Source: Cyclina sinensis
Lineage: Eukaryota > Mollusca > Bivalvia > Venerida > Veneridae
Length of the DNA stretch: 64,000 nt
Reading direction: 5' to 3'
Assembly (NCBI GenBank): GCA_012932295.1
Contig: JAAONU010000001.1
Coordinates: forward strand, 8,269,104 to 8,333,103
This document shows, one piece after another, positions 50,630 through 61,744 of the stretch. The notes under the pieces are model-generated. The model ran no database searches, was not told the origin of the DNA, and saw only the letters and a program-made list of their open reading frames with translations. Positions within the stretch are counted from its first letter, which is position 1. Every line of letters begins with the position of its first letter. A program made the position numbers and the translations under genes.

Positions 50630-51861
50630 GGCCATACCAAATTGTTTTTTCGTTTAGCGTCCACCCTAAGTTCAAAAACCTATCTAGCTATCCTGAAAAC
50701 ACAAACGAAGCCCCAAAAAATAAACAAGTCATACTGACTAGTATCTACACCAGGACATAATCATCAAGTTTCATATTCCACTTTGTAGAGACTTTTAATG
50801 CATTTCTTGAGTATTTTCAATCAAACCACCTATAAATTCAACTGAAAATATATTTCTGCATAGGTAAATTTACAACTGAGTCTATATTTGGAGTCAACTT
50901 GTCAATATCAACTCAGTTTCAACAATTCCATCCTATGCCACTAAAATCCAAGTGAGGTATCACTGTAAAAAATAGTCTCATTATTTCGCCTCCGAAGGTA
51001 AACCCATTTTAAAGGCTGATATTTTATTGTTGTTCACCTTCTACGTAAGCTGATATTTCATAGTTGTTCACCTTCTACGTCATAGAAAGTGAACAACTAT
51101 AAAATATCAGCCTATAAAATGGGTTCACCTTCGAAGGCGAAATAGTGAGACTATGTAAAAAATTACTTAAGTAAACACTTCTTAAACATTCAATACTGAA
51201 CACCAAAATATCATTTTTACTGGTATTTGTTTTTCTCTATCTGTTTTGTTTGGGTGTCTGTTGGCTTCACTGCGAAGATAACACAATTCTTTAAAATACT
51301 TCAAATGAATTTGGCTCCCTTATGAAAGAAGAATTCTCAGCAAAAATGTTACAAAAGTAATATCTGCTTAGTAACAAAATGTCATAAATAATGTCTTTGA
51401 CTCTACCTATTTGAATTACATTAAATTTCTTTAACAAATTCTACCTCCAGCTCGCGTATACACTACACTTGAGAAATTCGACTGATAGCGAAAACATATA
51501 ACAAATACTTCAATGCATACAATTTACATAAAACAATCATTTACTTGCTATTATCTTGAAAAACAATAAAAGGCATTAAAATCTTATTATAACTGACCAG
51601 AAACTAACCTCTTCTGACATCGCCAACAACTTTATACACGCATGGAACTTTTTTACACGACTCAATAAATACAAAATGGGGGTAAAGATGTAAAGGAGGT
51701 AATAACACTAGTCACGTATAAATTCTCGAACATACCGGAGAGCATTTAATGCTTTGGACAGTAAGGTCATAAGACAAAACAATGTTGTTGTTTTTTCCTA
51801 CCTCAGAAGCTCAAACCTATCCGTCCGCGGACGCTAAACGAAAGAACGATTTGGTATGGCC
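50630..51861. mobile_element. Non-autonomous PIF/Harbinger-like DNA transposon, 1,232 bp
   Basis: The left end GGCCATACCAAAT... continues to 'cgtttagcgtcc' (50630-50663); the right end is its inverse, 'ggacgctaaacg' ... 'atttggtatggcc' (51828-51861). Over about 33 bp there are two mismatches. TTA flanks both sides (50627-50629 and 51862-51864), the usual 3-bp target duplication of PIF/Harbinger elements, whose ends often start with GG. No DDE transposase or MYB-like frame is present, so it would be mobilised in trans. A palindromic MITE is nested inside at 50973. A TTA duplication is short and could be coincidental. Confidence 0.75.
50973..51153. mobile_element. Palindromic MITE with 9-bp target duplication, nested
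   Basis: The left half starts 'tagtctcattatttcgcc', then 'tccgaaggtaaacccatttt' and 'ggctgatattttat'. The right half is its inverse, ending 'ggcgaaatagtgagacta'. Nearly the whole 181 bp folds into one hairpin, with a duplicated 'gttgttcaccttctacg' module near the centre. TGTAAAAAA lies on both sides (50964-50972 and 51154-51162). A 9-bp duplication with long inverted ends suggests a Mutator-like (MULE) transposase. It lies inside the Harbinger-like element, so it inserted later. Confidence 0.82.
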
Positions 51862-51864
51862 TTA

Positions 51865-53014
51865 CTTGAAAAACCTCGTAAATGCTTACTCAAAATAAGG
51901 GATCAAGTTATTGTCTTACACATGGCGCCAAAATACTTCGGAGTATCGGATTTTGCTATTTTCACATGGGGATAATACTTAAAGTAAAGTAAGACTTTAA
52001 CTTCGGACATTGTCGTGGAATAAAATTCAAAATATTTTGTCAGCAATTATAGAACTTTGAAATACGTACTTTCTTTTAATAAATTCAATGAAGTGGGGCT
52101 TGCATAAATATTTGTCAATCGGATTTAATCGAAAATTTATTTAACTAAATGACCTTGGCAGTTTCCTACTAGCGACATTTGAAGTAGACACTGGAATTTT
52201 GTTAGGATTATTCTACGTAAGCTATCAGTTAAGATGTGTGTTATTTCGAAGAAAAAAAGATATATTTGAAATACTAGATATATATTTTTGTTAGCTTGGA
52301 TTAACAGTTTTGGCGAATTTGTTTCATTCGAGCCTCTACTACTGCACTGGAGTAATGGTGCTTATCTTTTTGGAAAAGACGAGCAAGAAGATTTATACGG
52401 AGAGGTTAAAGAGACATACCCTTTTTACCTAACCAATGATATACTGTACAACTATTTTACTTGTTCGCTATAAAATAAAAATTATCGATTTTTAACAATT
52501 TTATGTTACGCATTCTTGCACGATGACTTAAAGTGTCCAAACTGGAACAAATGGTTATCCACCCAAAATGCTATTACAACACTCCATATCTATGGAAAGA
52601 CTGTAAGTTTGATATTCACGTAACATTATAACAACGACACTCTATATCTATGGAAAGACTGTAAGTTTGATATTCACGTAACATTTGTCTTCATCTTCTC
52701 CTACTTTTAAATAAATCGGATTATTTGGCAGCAGACGCAGATCTCTAGAAATAATTTTCATCGAAAGTTTCCAAATCTCCTGGGAACTGCGCACTTACCA
52801 TGTTATAGTTCTGGCTTCCAAAACTTTATAAGCCGCTTTTTTAACATTTTGTTCATTTATATGATGCGGCATTAAAGTTTTGGCTCAGACCCGTTGCGAA
52901 ACCTAACCATAATAACACACATTCGTTTAACGTCGTTTCATACCATATAAACTATTGAAATATTAATAAATACAATAAAATTGCTTGTTTCGCAGAGAAA
53001 TATCAGTTTCTCCG
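51865..53014. other. AT-rich stretch with a 58-bp tandem duplication
   Basis: At about 52575-52685 the phrase 'catatctatggaaagactg' ... 'gatattcacgtaacatt' occurs twice in a row, offset 58 bp. Otherwise I see no gene or element. Confidence 0.55.
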
Positions 53015-53360
53015 ACTTACAGCCAGCAGCTTCGCGAGATCTCGTATGACGTAACCGCACGAACCGACATGACTATCTATTTTTAGACTTAATCGTAAAC
53101 AAACTGCTTGACAGCACCTGTCTGTACAAGTAATGAAACTATACATGTATAAAATTGACAAGTGACAAGTGTCACAGAAAGCATTGGGTCTATATTATGG
53201 CACTCTTGCAATGATAATTCTCTTGGATACTTGTAAACAAATGCTGCGGAGTTAAAAGCACATGGTATTGTTTTCTTAACCGTCCGCGCGATGAACCCGT
53301 CAAGGTCATTCTCGTGATCACGTGGTCAAACATTTTGGCAAGATGGCGGCGGAGTGCTGA
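53015..53360 (+). promoter_or_regulatory. Promoter-like stretch with CRE-, E-box- and YY1-type motifs
   Basis: CpG density is higher than in the surrounding DNA. In order I see 'cttcgcgagatctcg' (about 53029), 'atgacgtaac' (a CRE/ATF-like site, about 53047), 'gtccgcgcg' (about 53282), 'tcacgtgg' (CACGTG E-box, about 53318), and 'caagatggcggcgg' (about 53339), which fits the YY1 site often found at transcription starts. The ATG inside the last motif opens only MAAEC before a stop. No downstream exon is proven. This is inference from motifs. Confidence 0.3.
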
Positions 53361-54929
53361 ATTTTAAGGCATATCGGAAACTTTAAGGCATTTTGTGTTC
53401 CATATTATTTTTTTATGTCCTAATATTGGGCTTAGTAAAAATCTATTATATATAATTCTATCGGGATATGCTTTACTTTACTCAGTGGCATGCTTGATGA
53501 ATGGATGCGAACGTGTCAGATTCCTGGCACGATTATTGGTAGACTTTCCCTACGGCGTTGACTTTAGCGTAGACGTCCTGTAACAGTATATAAATCGTGT
53601 ACGCTGAAGACCTTAAGCTAACCATGTTAATGTGTTCACTCGTAACTTCTGCTTGAGCTCATTCGAATCGTTCATCTACAAGTTATCCATTACGATTTTT
53701 TAACAAAGATTTTAAGTGAAAAAACAGTTATTGCGAAATATACTGCAGATATTATATGGGCAACTTGTACAAAACCTTTCTGAACGCAATAATTCAAACT
53801 TTTTAAATCGGTATTTAGCCGTTGAAGTCTGTCGTCTGCAAATGACGTCATAAAAATCGTTAGAAAGAGTGAATTTGTAAAAAGAGACATTGCCTGTTGT
53901 AACTTAAACATAAAATATTCAACAATTCATCATTTTTAGCAGTTTAATTAAACATAAGTTTAAAGTTTATTGAAACTAATTAGTAAAAATAACCACAAAC
54001 ACAAGAACTAAAACTGACACAAATGTGTATAACCAGTCATCATTTAAATGACAATAAACATATCTGTATAAATTATTTTCATTTAGCACTTGATTTATTT
54101 GATTAAGTTACATATCTGAAATATTCAGGACTGCCTTAGAAACTGAATCATAAACGCCCCTCCTCCATTTCTCTGGTGCTATAAAGCTAGTAAGCGTATT
54201 TAAGAGTTCGTGTTATTAGCATTATTTTATATAAAATGCAGATTCGCATGTCTTTGTGTCTACCTTTGTGTCTAACTAACAAAGGAAGACTAAAAAACAA
54301 ATAAAATAAAATAAACATGATCATGTTACGCACATAATCTGTATCATTATTTTTTTAAATTTCATTGTAAATTAACAAAAACAATTTGAATAGAAATTTT
54401 ATTTTTCATAAATCATGTCAGAATCTGGCTTGTACAAAGATTAATTTCATTTCAACTGTTTTAAACTAGTGTTTACAATACAGACTGTTTCTTAATTAAT
54501 ATAAAAAGGAACATATATAAAATGTTTTATATTCTGTATTTAGATGAAAGAACTTTTCATTTTCACGTTTATATCTGTCATCAACTATTTTAAGGCTGAG
54601 AAAAAAATGAGCTAGAAAGTTTAGAATACTAGTAATCCCTCTAACGGAAATGGTTGACTGCCTTTTGAAAAGTCTAGTGCGTTTACCATAGATATCTAAT
54701 AGTGTTGGGTATAGACTTAATATATTCCTCTTTTTGTAGTCCAAACTATTACATTTCGAATTTTATAGAAGTGATGCACGCACATCTAATAAGTGTCAAA
54801 TTACTGTTGAACAAAAGTGTTCTTGAAATATTTCGCTTAATTACTAAAAAGGCATTGTCCATTTGAAAAGTAACGTACATATTTAAAGGAAATTTTCATT
54901 AAATATTGACTTGCTGCATAGCAGAGTGT
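53361..54929. other. AT-rich stretch, no supported gene
   Basis: I find no supported coding sequence. 'gtatataaatcg' near 53587 is TATA-like but isolated. Confidence 0.45.
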
Positions 54930-55505
54930 TTAGATCTTGACCAGACTGCAAGAAAATACGAATCCTTGAAATATAACGCCATTGTAAGATGTAAAACAAA
55001 GCAGTAGAAAGATTAGTAAAGATGACCAAAAGCCTTTCTTACATGATATATTGACTGTATGTAAAAGCCCGACACAATATAAAGACAAAAATTTGTAGTT
55101 TTTAAGTGTTTGCGTATGTTGTGGTTTTATCTTTTTTAATTTTTCAGCTAAATAATAAGAATAATACGTATTGCTCACACATAGGCGAAAAACCCTCGAC
55201 ATCAACTTGCATTTCATTAGTATATATACCTTGTATATCGTTGGTGGTGTTCGTATGGATGCGTTTGCGTCGGTTGCGATAAGTTTCGTTCGTCGAAAAA
55301 ATTTGACCACACTCAAAAAGTTGTTTGGATGAAAATTTCGTCTGTCATTGGTTAAGTTCGTTGCAATACGATTACCAATCGAAAAGTCTTCGCAAAGCGT
55401 TCGTCGATTGGCGTTGGAGGTCACAAGCTTTGGGTCATGATCAGCAAACTTACATTTCAAGTGATCGAGAACGATCCAATGACAAATCTTTGCCATAGTT
55501 TGCAA
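54930..55505 (-). other. Long unidentified open frame, 191 codons
   Basis: The minus-strand frame starts MQTMAKICHWIVLDHLK and ends with a hydrophobic stretch near FWSSLLIFLLLCFTSYNG. It is the longest frame in the window outside recognised repeats, longer than expected by chance for this composition. Its first 95 codons lie in a CpG-richer segment (55240-55500) with phrases such as 'cgttcgtcgattggcg'; the rest is AT-rich and low in coding character. I do not recognise a domain. It may be part of an uncharacterised repeat, or a chance frame extended by local composition. Confidence 0.2.
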
Positions 55506-55561
55506 ACTTGTACGAAATGTAGCAAATAATTACGTATTGTAGCTAATTGAATCCGAATTTC

Positions 55562-55651
55562 ATGACGAACGAAAGTGAATTGTACAATGTAACGATTGGT
55601 TGGCATTCAGAAAATAAACGGCATACGGTTGCATACAAATCATTACGAAAG
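55562..55651 (+). other. Possible first exon with strong donor
   Basis: An ATG at 55562 opens MTNESELYNVTIGWHSENKR... and runs 30 codons to 'cgaaag|gtaagtac' at 55651/55652, a near-perfect donor. The start context is weak and no acceptor partner is identified. It overlaps nothing recognised. Confidence 0.2.
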
Positions 55652-55784
55652 GTAAGTACAAAAAGTGAATCCACGCGAATTATCAGGCATCTAATTTTTT
55701 TAGTATTTTTGAGGACCTCAACATATGACTGTAGTGAATTCTTCAGTTTCATATATAAAAAGTAGTATGCTAATTTCAACATTA

Positions 55785-55963
55785 TTAGTTAGTCCTTCGG
55801 GTGGTATTTTTGGAATGCATGTATATTTTCTCAACAGGATGATCAGGTTGCTCATCAGACTGCACTTCTATTGCTGGTTCCTTGGGTTTCTCTGGGTCTA
55901 CAGCAGCAGCCTTCCTCGCTGTAGATCCTCTTTCCTTTGGCATACTTTTGGACTTTAAAAGAA
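55785..55963 (-). other. Possible coding exon with start codon (MPKERG...)
   Basis: On the minus strand a pyrimidine-rich tract ends in CAG at 55964, then 20 bases lead to an ATG at 55943 with A at -3. The frame reads MPKERGSTARKAAAVDPEKP and goes on as KEPAIEVQSDEQPDHPVEK before becoming less protein-like; a TAA ends it after 52 codons. The basic then acidic, K/E/P-rich composition is typical of a nuclear protein N-terminus and unlike chance frames here. Only weak donors (for example GTTGAG after DHP) are visible. I do not recognise the protein. Confidence 0.3.
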
Positions 55964-56009
55964 CTGAAAAAAATAAAATAAAAATCATACAGCAGTCATG
56001 CAGCAATAC

Positions 56010-58282
56010 GACGTGGTGTCGAGTCGGAGAAAGAGTGTAAATTGACCCAATGTATAACGTTCGGTAACGGTCGGATTCAGAAATACCCTTTCGAAAATTT
56101 AGTCAGGTGTCAGAGAGTCAAACAAATGCATGATAACTTAAACAGTTAAGGATCATACCAGATGAGGTATGAGGAGCAGCATTCATGTATAGTACAGACC
56201 ATGTGCGAAATATTGTGATGTGTTATTCTTAAGAATGTACCGTTTGAATCTATCACCAGTTATGAAGTGATTGCAAACACAATGCATGCACATGTTTAAA
56301 GATTGAACACTTATCATCACAATATTTACAGAGTTTTCTTGTACTATGTATTAAATCAGCTATTATGTTTAATTTAGTCTGTGAAACTTTCATCCGGCGT
56401 TAATCGGGTTTATTCGTTTCTTTACAAATTTCACTTAAGACAATAAAATGCATAAAAGCTCCTAAGTAAAATATTAGCGTTACATGAGGTGAAATAATAA
56501 CACAGTTAAAATAATGGAATTGTGATAATGTTGCTAGAAAAGAAAGAAACACACACTTTATAAACAAAGATAGTTTTTAATTATTTTTTGTAAAGTGGAT
56601 TAAAGTCCATAAACAGAAGTAAAAAAGGAAACTTATTGCTAAATAGCAAGGTAGTTTGATAATTACGCACGTTTTGGCACTAAAACATTTTTATCCTTTC
56701 AATCTTGAAATGACAAAATTTGCATTGCGTGTTTTTATAACTATGAACGATTTTTCTTTCAGATATATAAAAAAACAATCAACAGTGTTGAAAAAGAAAA
56801 CGCTATTTAATTTAATCAGCATTAAAAAGACTTAAGGTATCTCATTTCCTTGTTGTAGTCATCACTTGATGCAAAATGAATGTGCTAACATAGATATTTA
56901 AATCTTTTTTTTTTTTGACAATCTGTTACTCATGTAGTACAAATTTGTGTGATAATGCATTAGTGTATCAATTAAGGAATATGCGTCATAATTACACATA
57001 TGGATTGTCTTCTGTCATGGAATAAGGACAATAATGTTTGAAAATGTTAATAACCATTCTCTTACATTGTGAATATGAAAATTATGTATAAACAATTTTT
57101 TGTATCATATTCCTTTTGATACTCAAACCCGCTGCTGCAATTTTATCTGAATGCAAATTTTATCATAAGCATTACTCCTACAGTGTCATTTTCTGCCTTT
57201 GGCGTGTTGTTAAAGTAAATAGATTTTACCACTAAAAAGTTTAATTCCTTAACTAGCTTACTCTTTAAAAAATTGAATACAGTTGTAGAGGTTTATGTCT
57301 TTGGTATGCTGGTTACTTCAGTTCTTAGTATGTTAACAACTGTCGACACACGTCGTTGACATTTTTTATTTTTATGTTGTTGATATGATAGACACTGTAC
57401 AATCTTATAAATCTTTGCATACAATACATTATCAAAAAAATAGACATCAAAATTTTTAACATCACAAAGGCACCTGTATCAGTACCATTATTAATAGTTT
57501 GACATAAGATAAATTTTAGACCATTTCAGTTATCGTTCATAAGTGATTCAAAAAGAAAAAGACTTAAGGTCAATTAATTCTGCTGTCTTAGCAGGTATTT
57601 TGGCCCAAAAATTGTTGCTTCTTCAAAATAAGTGTTCCTTACTTCACTGATTTAAAGAATAATCGAAAACTGTCAAGAGCAGTAAGGATTTGGAAGCTTA
57701 GGATGTTGAAAGTTTCAAGTTTTTGAACTTGACATGATTTGTCTTATGCTGTTGTCACAGAAGAAAATGTTTAAGGAATAACAACGACGTGGCATATAGA
57801 CCGTTTATGTTTAGTCACTAGGCAAAGAAGTGGATTTAGATACAAAAACACTTTTTGTCAGTTTTTCTGATAACATATTTTGCGCTTTTCTTTTGCTAGT
57901 GCATGTTTTTCACAGATTTAAAAGTTTATAATTTCATTTGAGTTAATACTGAGAAACTTGCATTTGAACATTTTCTGTTCGGCATTGGTTTCAGACAATG
58001 TCTCTATTAAATCTTAAATATGTGTTAAAAAGTACAAACCGTTTTTAATTTTGTATTGTTTTATTTATTCCATTTCCAAGAATTAGAAGCAATAAATAGG
58101 TAAAACAATTTAATGTCAGTCATTCTACCAAGTATTATTTCCTAGTATCAGTACCTAATTGAGTAGGATGGTAGATGTATTGACACAAACAAACTTCCAG
58201 CACGATTCAGTCTTTGTACCCAAAACAGAAAAAACGGTATCAACAGATTTATCCTTTCCAACAGACTAAATGTTTTACGATA
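56010..58282. other. AT-rich stretch, nothing recognised
   Basis: No gene, RNA gene or transposon end is supported in this stretch. Confidence 0.5.
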
Positions 58283-58760
58283 GTTTTTATGCTCCCCGAA
58301 GGGAGAGCATATAGTCGCCACCTTGTCCGTCTGTCCGTCCGTTGTGCTTGTCCGGAGCATAACTTGAAAACCCTTGGACATAATTTGTTTAAACTGCACA
58401 CAATCTCCTTTTTTAGAAAAAAATTGTCAGGAGCATAACCTAAAACCATTGGACATAATTTGTTTAAACTGCACACAGTGGTAGAGGGCATTGAGGCGGA
58501 GTGCAATACCAAAGAACCATAACTCTATTTTGCCCCGTTTTTTAATTATCTTCCCTTTTAGAAAAATCTTGTCCGGAGCATAACCTGAAAACCCTTGGAC
58601 ATATTTTTTTTAAACTGCACACAGTGGTAGAGGGCATTGGGGCGGAGTGCAGTGCCAAAAATGTGCCCACTTTATGATTTTGCCTGTATGTTCTTGCCTT
58701 GCACATGTCCCTTTGGCTCCTGCTTCGGGGAGCATATGTCGGTTTTACCGATCGCCTTCT
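58283..58760 (+). repeat. Hairpin-headed tandem repeat element, GGAGCAT type
   Basis: The head hairpin is 'tatgctccccgaagggagag' plus 'cata' (58288-58311). It is followed by 'gtccgtctgtccgtccg'. Units start with 'tgtccggagcataac' or a variant at about 58349, 58425 and 58570, and contain 'cccttggacata', 'gtttaaactgcacac' and 'gtggtagagggcattg'. The 3' end is 'cttcggggagcatatgtc', which is also an inverse of the head's 'gctccccgaag'. Frames within it on both strands are artefacts of the repeats. Confidence 0.75.
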
Positions 58761-60719
58761 CTCGAGATAATTTAATTCCACATGGTTCATCAAGCAACAT
58801 TAGTATTAAATATAAATTTTGCCGCCAGCCGATAAAAAGATCTTTAAATCTCTTTAAAGAAACAAAATGTTATCACGCCATCTATGAGCAACAGAAACAA
58901 GAAGGTTCCAATACATTTATCTAAATGAAAGAGTCATTATCAGAATATTTCAATTTGACGCTCAACCTTTTACCTGTTTTATCTACACAACATTTGACTA
59001 AAAGGGTTATCTGGAAGTTTAAAGAGCTGTCGACGATACATACTTGAACCTTTATAATTCCTTAATTAGATTAGAGAATCTTCAGTTAACCGTTAAAAAA
59101 TAACGGAATAAAAGATTTAGAACATTGTTAACTCAATCATGGTCATATTTCCTGACAACTTTTGACAACCTATGTTAGTTTGTTAAAAATTCGTTTTCAA
59201 ATCACACCTATATAAAACTGTAGAATTTCACTGATTTGCAACCAGTCATTTAAAAGAACACTATTTCATTTGTTTCCATATCTAACAAAATATTATCACT
59301 TTTGAAATTCGAAAATTTCATTTAGTTAAAAGCAATTATTTTCTAAATCTGACAATAGCACGAATTGTGGCTATAATATGTTTAAGGTTTTCTTTACATT
59401 ATCATTGTCATGTTTACTGAATATAGTAAATAAAACACTTAATAAAGGAAAACCAGATTTTTTATGTTAATGAATTTGGCGAATATACGTTTCCAAAACG
59501 TTCGTGCGATTGAAATCCGACTCTGGATTTTTAATGGCTGCTTCGAATGGAAGAGCGAATATATTTGAAGAAGCTTCTTTTATCCAGGTCATAGACAGAA
59601 CTAGCTAAATAGTTTTTTCTGTTTGCTGTGTGTTGTAGAGCGTGAATTTCAACACATTTTTCATCGAAGTTTTAAGACTTCAAATGCAACATAAAATGTA
59701 TATTTTAACGTGAATTTTATTTAATACAAAACTGTCAACAGTATAAAATGTCAAGTGAACAAAAATCCTTAACATATTTCAGCAGATATATTTTGTTGGA
59801 ACTCATCCATTTTCTCAAGTTGCTAATTTTATAATTATGACGTATGATGCCAACTTCATGCTTTGATGCAACTTATGTGAGTAAAAATTTACTTAATAGC
59901 AATTATAATAGATTGCCCAGACAGAGGTGAGATCTGTACATCGTACGATAAATGACATAAGTATAGGATGTGTATATTTTTTCTAAATGATGATATAATT
60001 TCTATTACAGTTTTGAAAGCTTAAATAAATGATGAAATAGATGAACTTAATATGTCATTTCTAATGACAAATATCAATTATACTTTGCATGTTTAAGATA
60101 ATAAATATCCTACGTGCAATTCTAAGCATAATAGTTTTAATATCAGCATTATATAATCCATTATTGTATAGGTAACAAAAAGTTATTTTCCTCTATTTTA
60201 CGGCGTAAATGAACATTACATTTCGTTACAAATATCGTTTTTATGAACCTCTGAAAAAATAGTTTATCTAAAATTCTGAATATATTGGTTGCGTTTATGT
60301 TGGACTCCTTTTAGATATCAGAGCCGCAAATGTGTTTAATTGGTTTCCGCTTCCAGAGTGCTAGGTGCATGATGAGATTCTGTGAACTTTGCTTAAAACT
60401 GAAGGACCTATAGTTCTAAACCTTAGCACGAAGAATTGAGTAATACTGTTCGATCATATCTCTTTTATCATTAGTGGTTCAGCTTTATCCTGGACGTCAA
60501 ATGTTTTACAACGAAACATAAAGGAAACTCTTTTAATCTCTTCTTGCCTGAAACTAAGGCATCTAAAGGCCCAGAGACATCTTGCAGGTAACATTCTTGT
60601 TGAATCTGTGCCAAGATGGGGTCATATTTGCTACACCCGGTGGTCATATGCTTATATTCTAATAAAAGACAAACTTTTCTACCAAAATAATCATTAAATT
60701 AATACTTCTATAACCTGAC
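58761..60719. other. AT-rich stretch, nothing recognised
   Basis: No supported gene or element. Confidence 0.5.
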
Positions 60720-61309
60720 ATGGCGTGTAAAGCGTTGCAAAATTTGATTTGGTCATTTGCCTTTGATAATACTTGCATTATCTGTATTATATTATATCTA
60801 TAATTTGTATTGTATATTCTTACGTTTATATTGCATAATCATCATTTGTATTGTATAATTCTTTATTAGTGTTTATCACGTGCATTCATGTTCTATTTCT
60901 GTTATTTGTATTTAATGTCTGCTATTTATATTGTAAACGGTATCATTTGTATTGTATGTCATGTTATTTGTTTTCTAAAACTGATACGTGTGAATTCAAT
61001 ACGCAATAAAACCAATTTATACAATAAAAATTAAAATATAGAATAGAAATAAAGAAATTATCAAATACAAATTATACAATAGTAATAGGATAATATTGAA
61101 CACAAATGAAACGATATAGAATACAATTTGATATTATACAATACAAATTGAAATTAAGGAATGTAAATAAAGAAATTATCAAACACAATTACAAATTATA
61201 CACTATAAATAGGAAAATATTAAACATAAATGAAACGATATAAAATATAAAGTGTTAAAGTATACAATACAAATATCAAAATCGAATATTGCAACGCATT
61301 ACACGCCAT
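60720..61309. mobile_element. AT-rich foldback element, about 590 bp
   Basis: The left end 'atggcgtgtaaagcgttgca' (60720) and the right end 'tgcaacgcattacacgccat' (to 61309) are inverted with one mismatch; the similarity extends about 30 bp. The interior arms are mirror-like: 'atttgtattgtata' modules on the left, 'tatacaatacaaat' modules on the right. The right arm also contains a 118-bp tandem duplication ('aaagaaattatc' at 61051 and 61169). No coding capacity. No clear target duplication. Confidence 0.72.
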
Positions 61310-61744
61310 AATCTGAATCTTTACCAAGTTTGTGTAAATAATGCTTCTGTTTTTAGCTTAAGTCTATCATTATCACCGTCGAATTAGCAGAAAAATGAAA
61401 TTGAAACTACTTAAAGGCTTGCACTAATCCTAGCTGTGAACTCTCGTAACAATCAGAGCAGAGTTTAATGAGCTATGAATATTACAGGAAAGCAAATTAA
61501 ATCTACAAGTAATCGGATAATGCGTTAGCATGAATAAATATATAATCTTGTTCGAAAAAAGACCGCTGTCACATGATTCTTCGACTGCTTTGAAATTCAA
61601 ATAGAGGCCGCTCATTACAGAATAATTGGTTATATTTTTTCAAGATATTTTAGCAAATATTTACTATATCAGAAACAATTTGAATGAATTTATCTTTATT
61701 AATGAGATGACATGAACGTTTGATGTCGTGAATGGGTTGTTCTT
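61310..61744. other. AT-rich stretch, nothing recognised
   Basis: No supported feature; it may contain remnants of the Tc1/mariner element's 3' end. Confidence 0.4.

Noticed and set aside
53343..53360. ATG in 'aagatggcggcggag' as the start of a gene
   Set aside because: It encodes only MAAEC before a stop, with no usable donor between; treated as a promoter-type motif instead.
58148..58924. Several 74-95 codon frames on both strands
   Set aside because: All overlap the hairpin-headed tandem repeat and arise from its periodic sequence.
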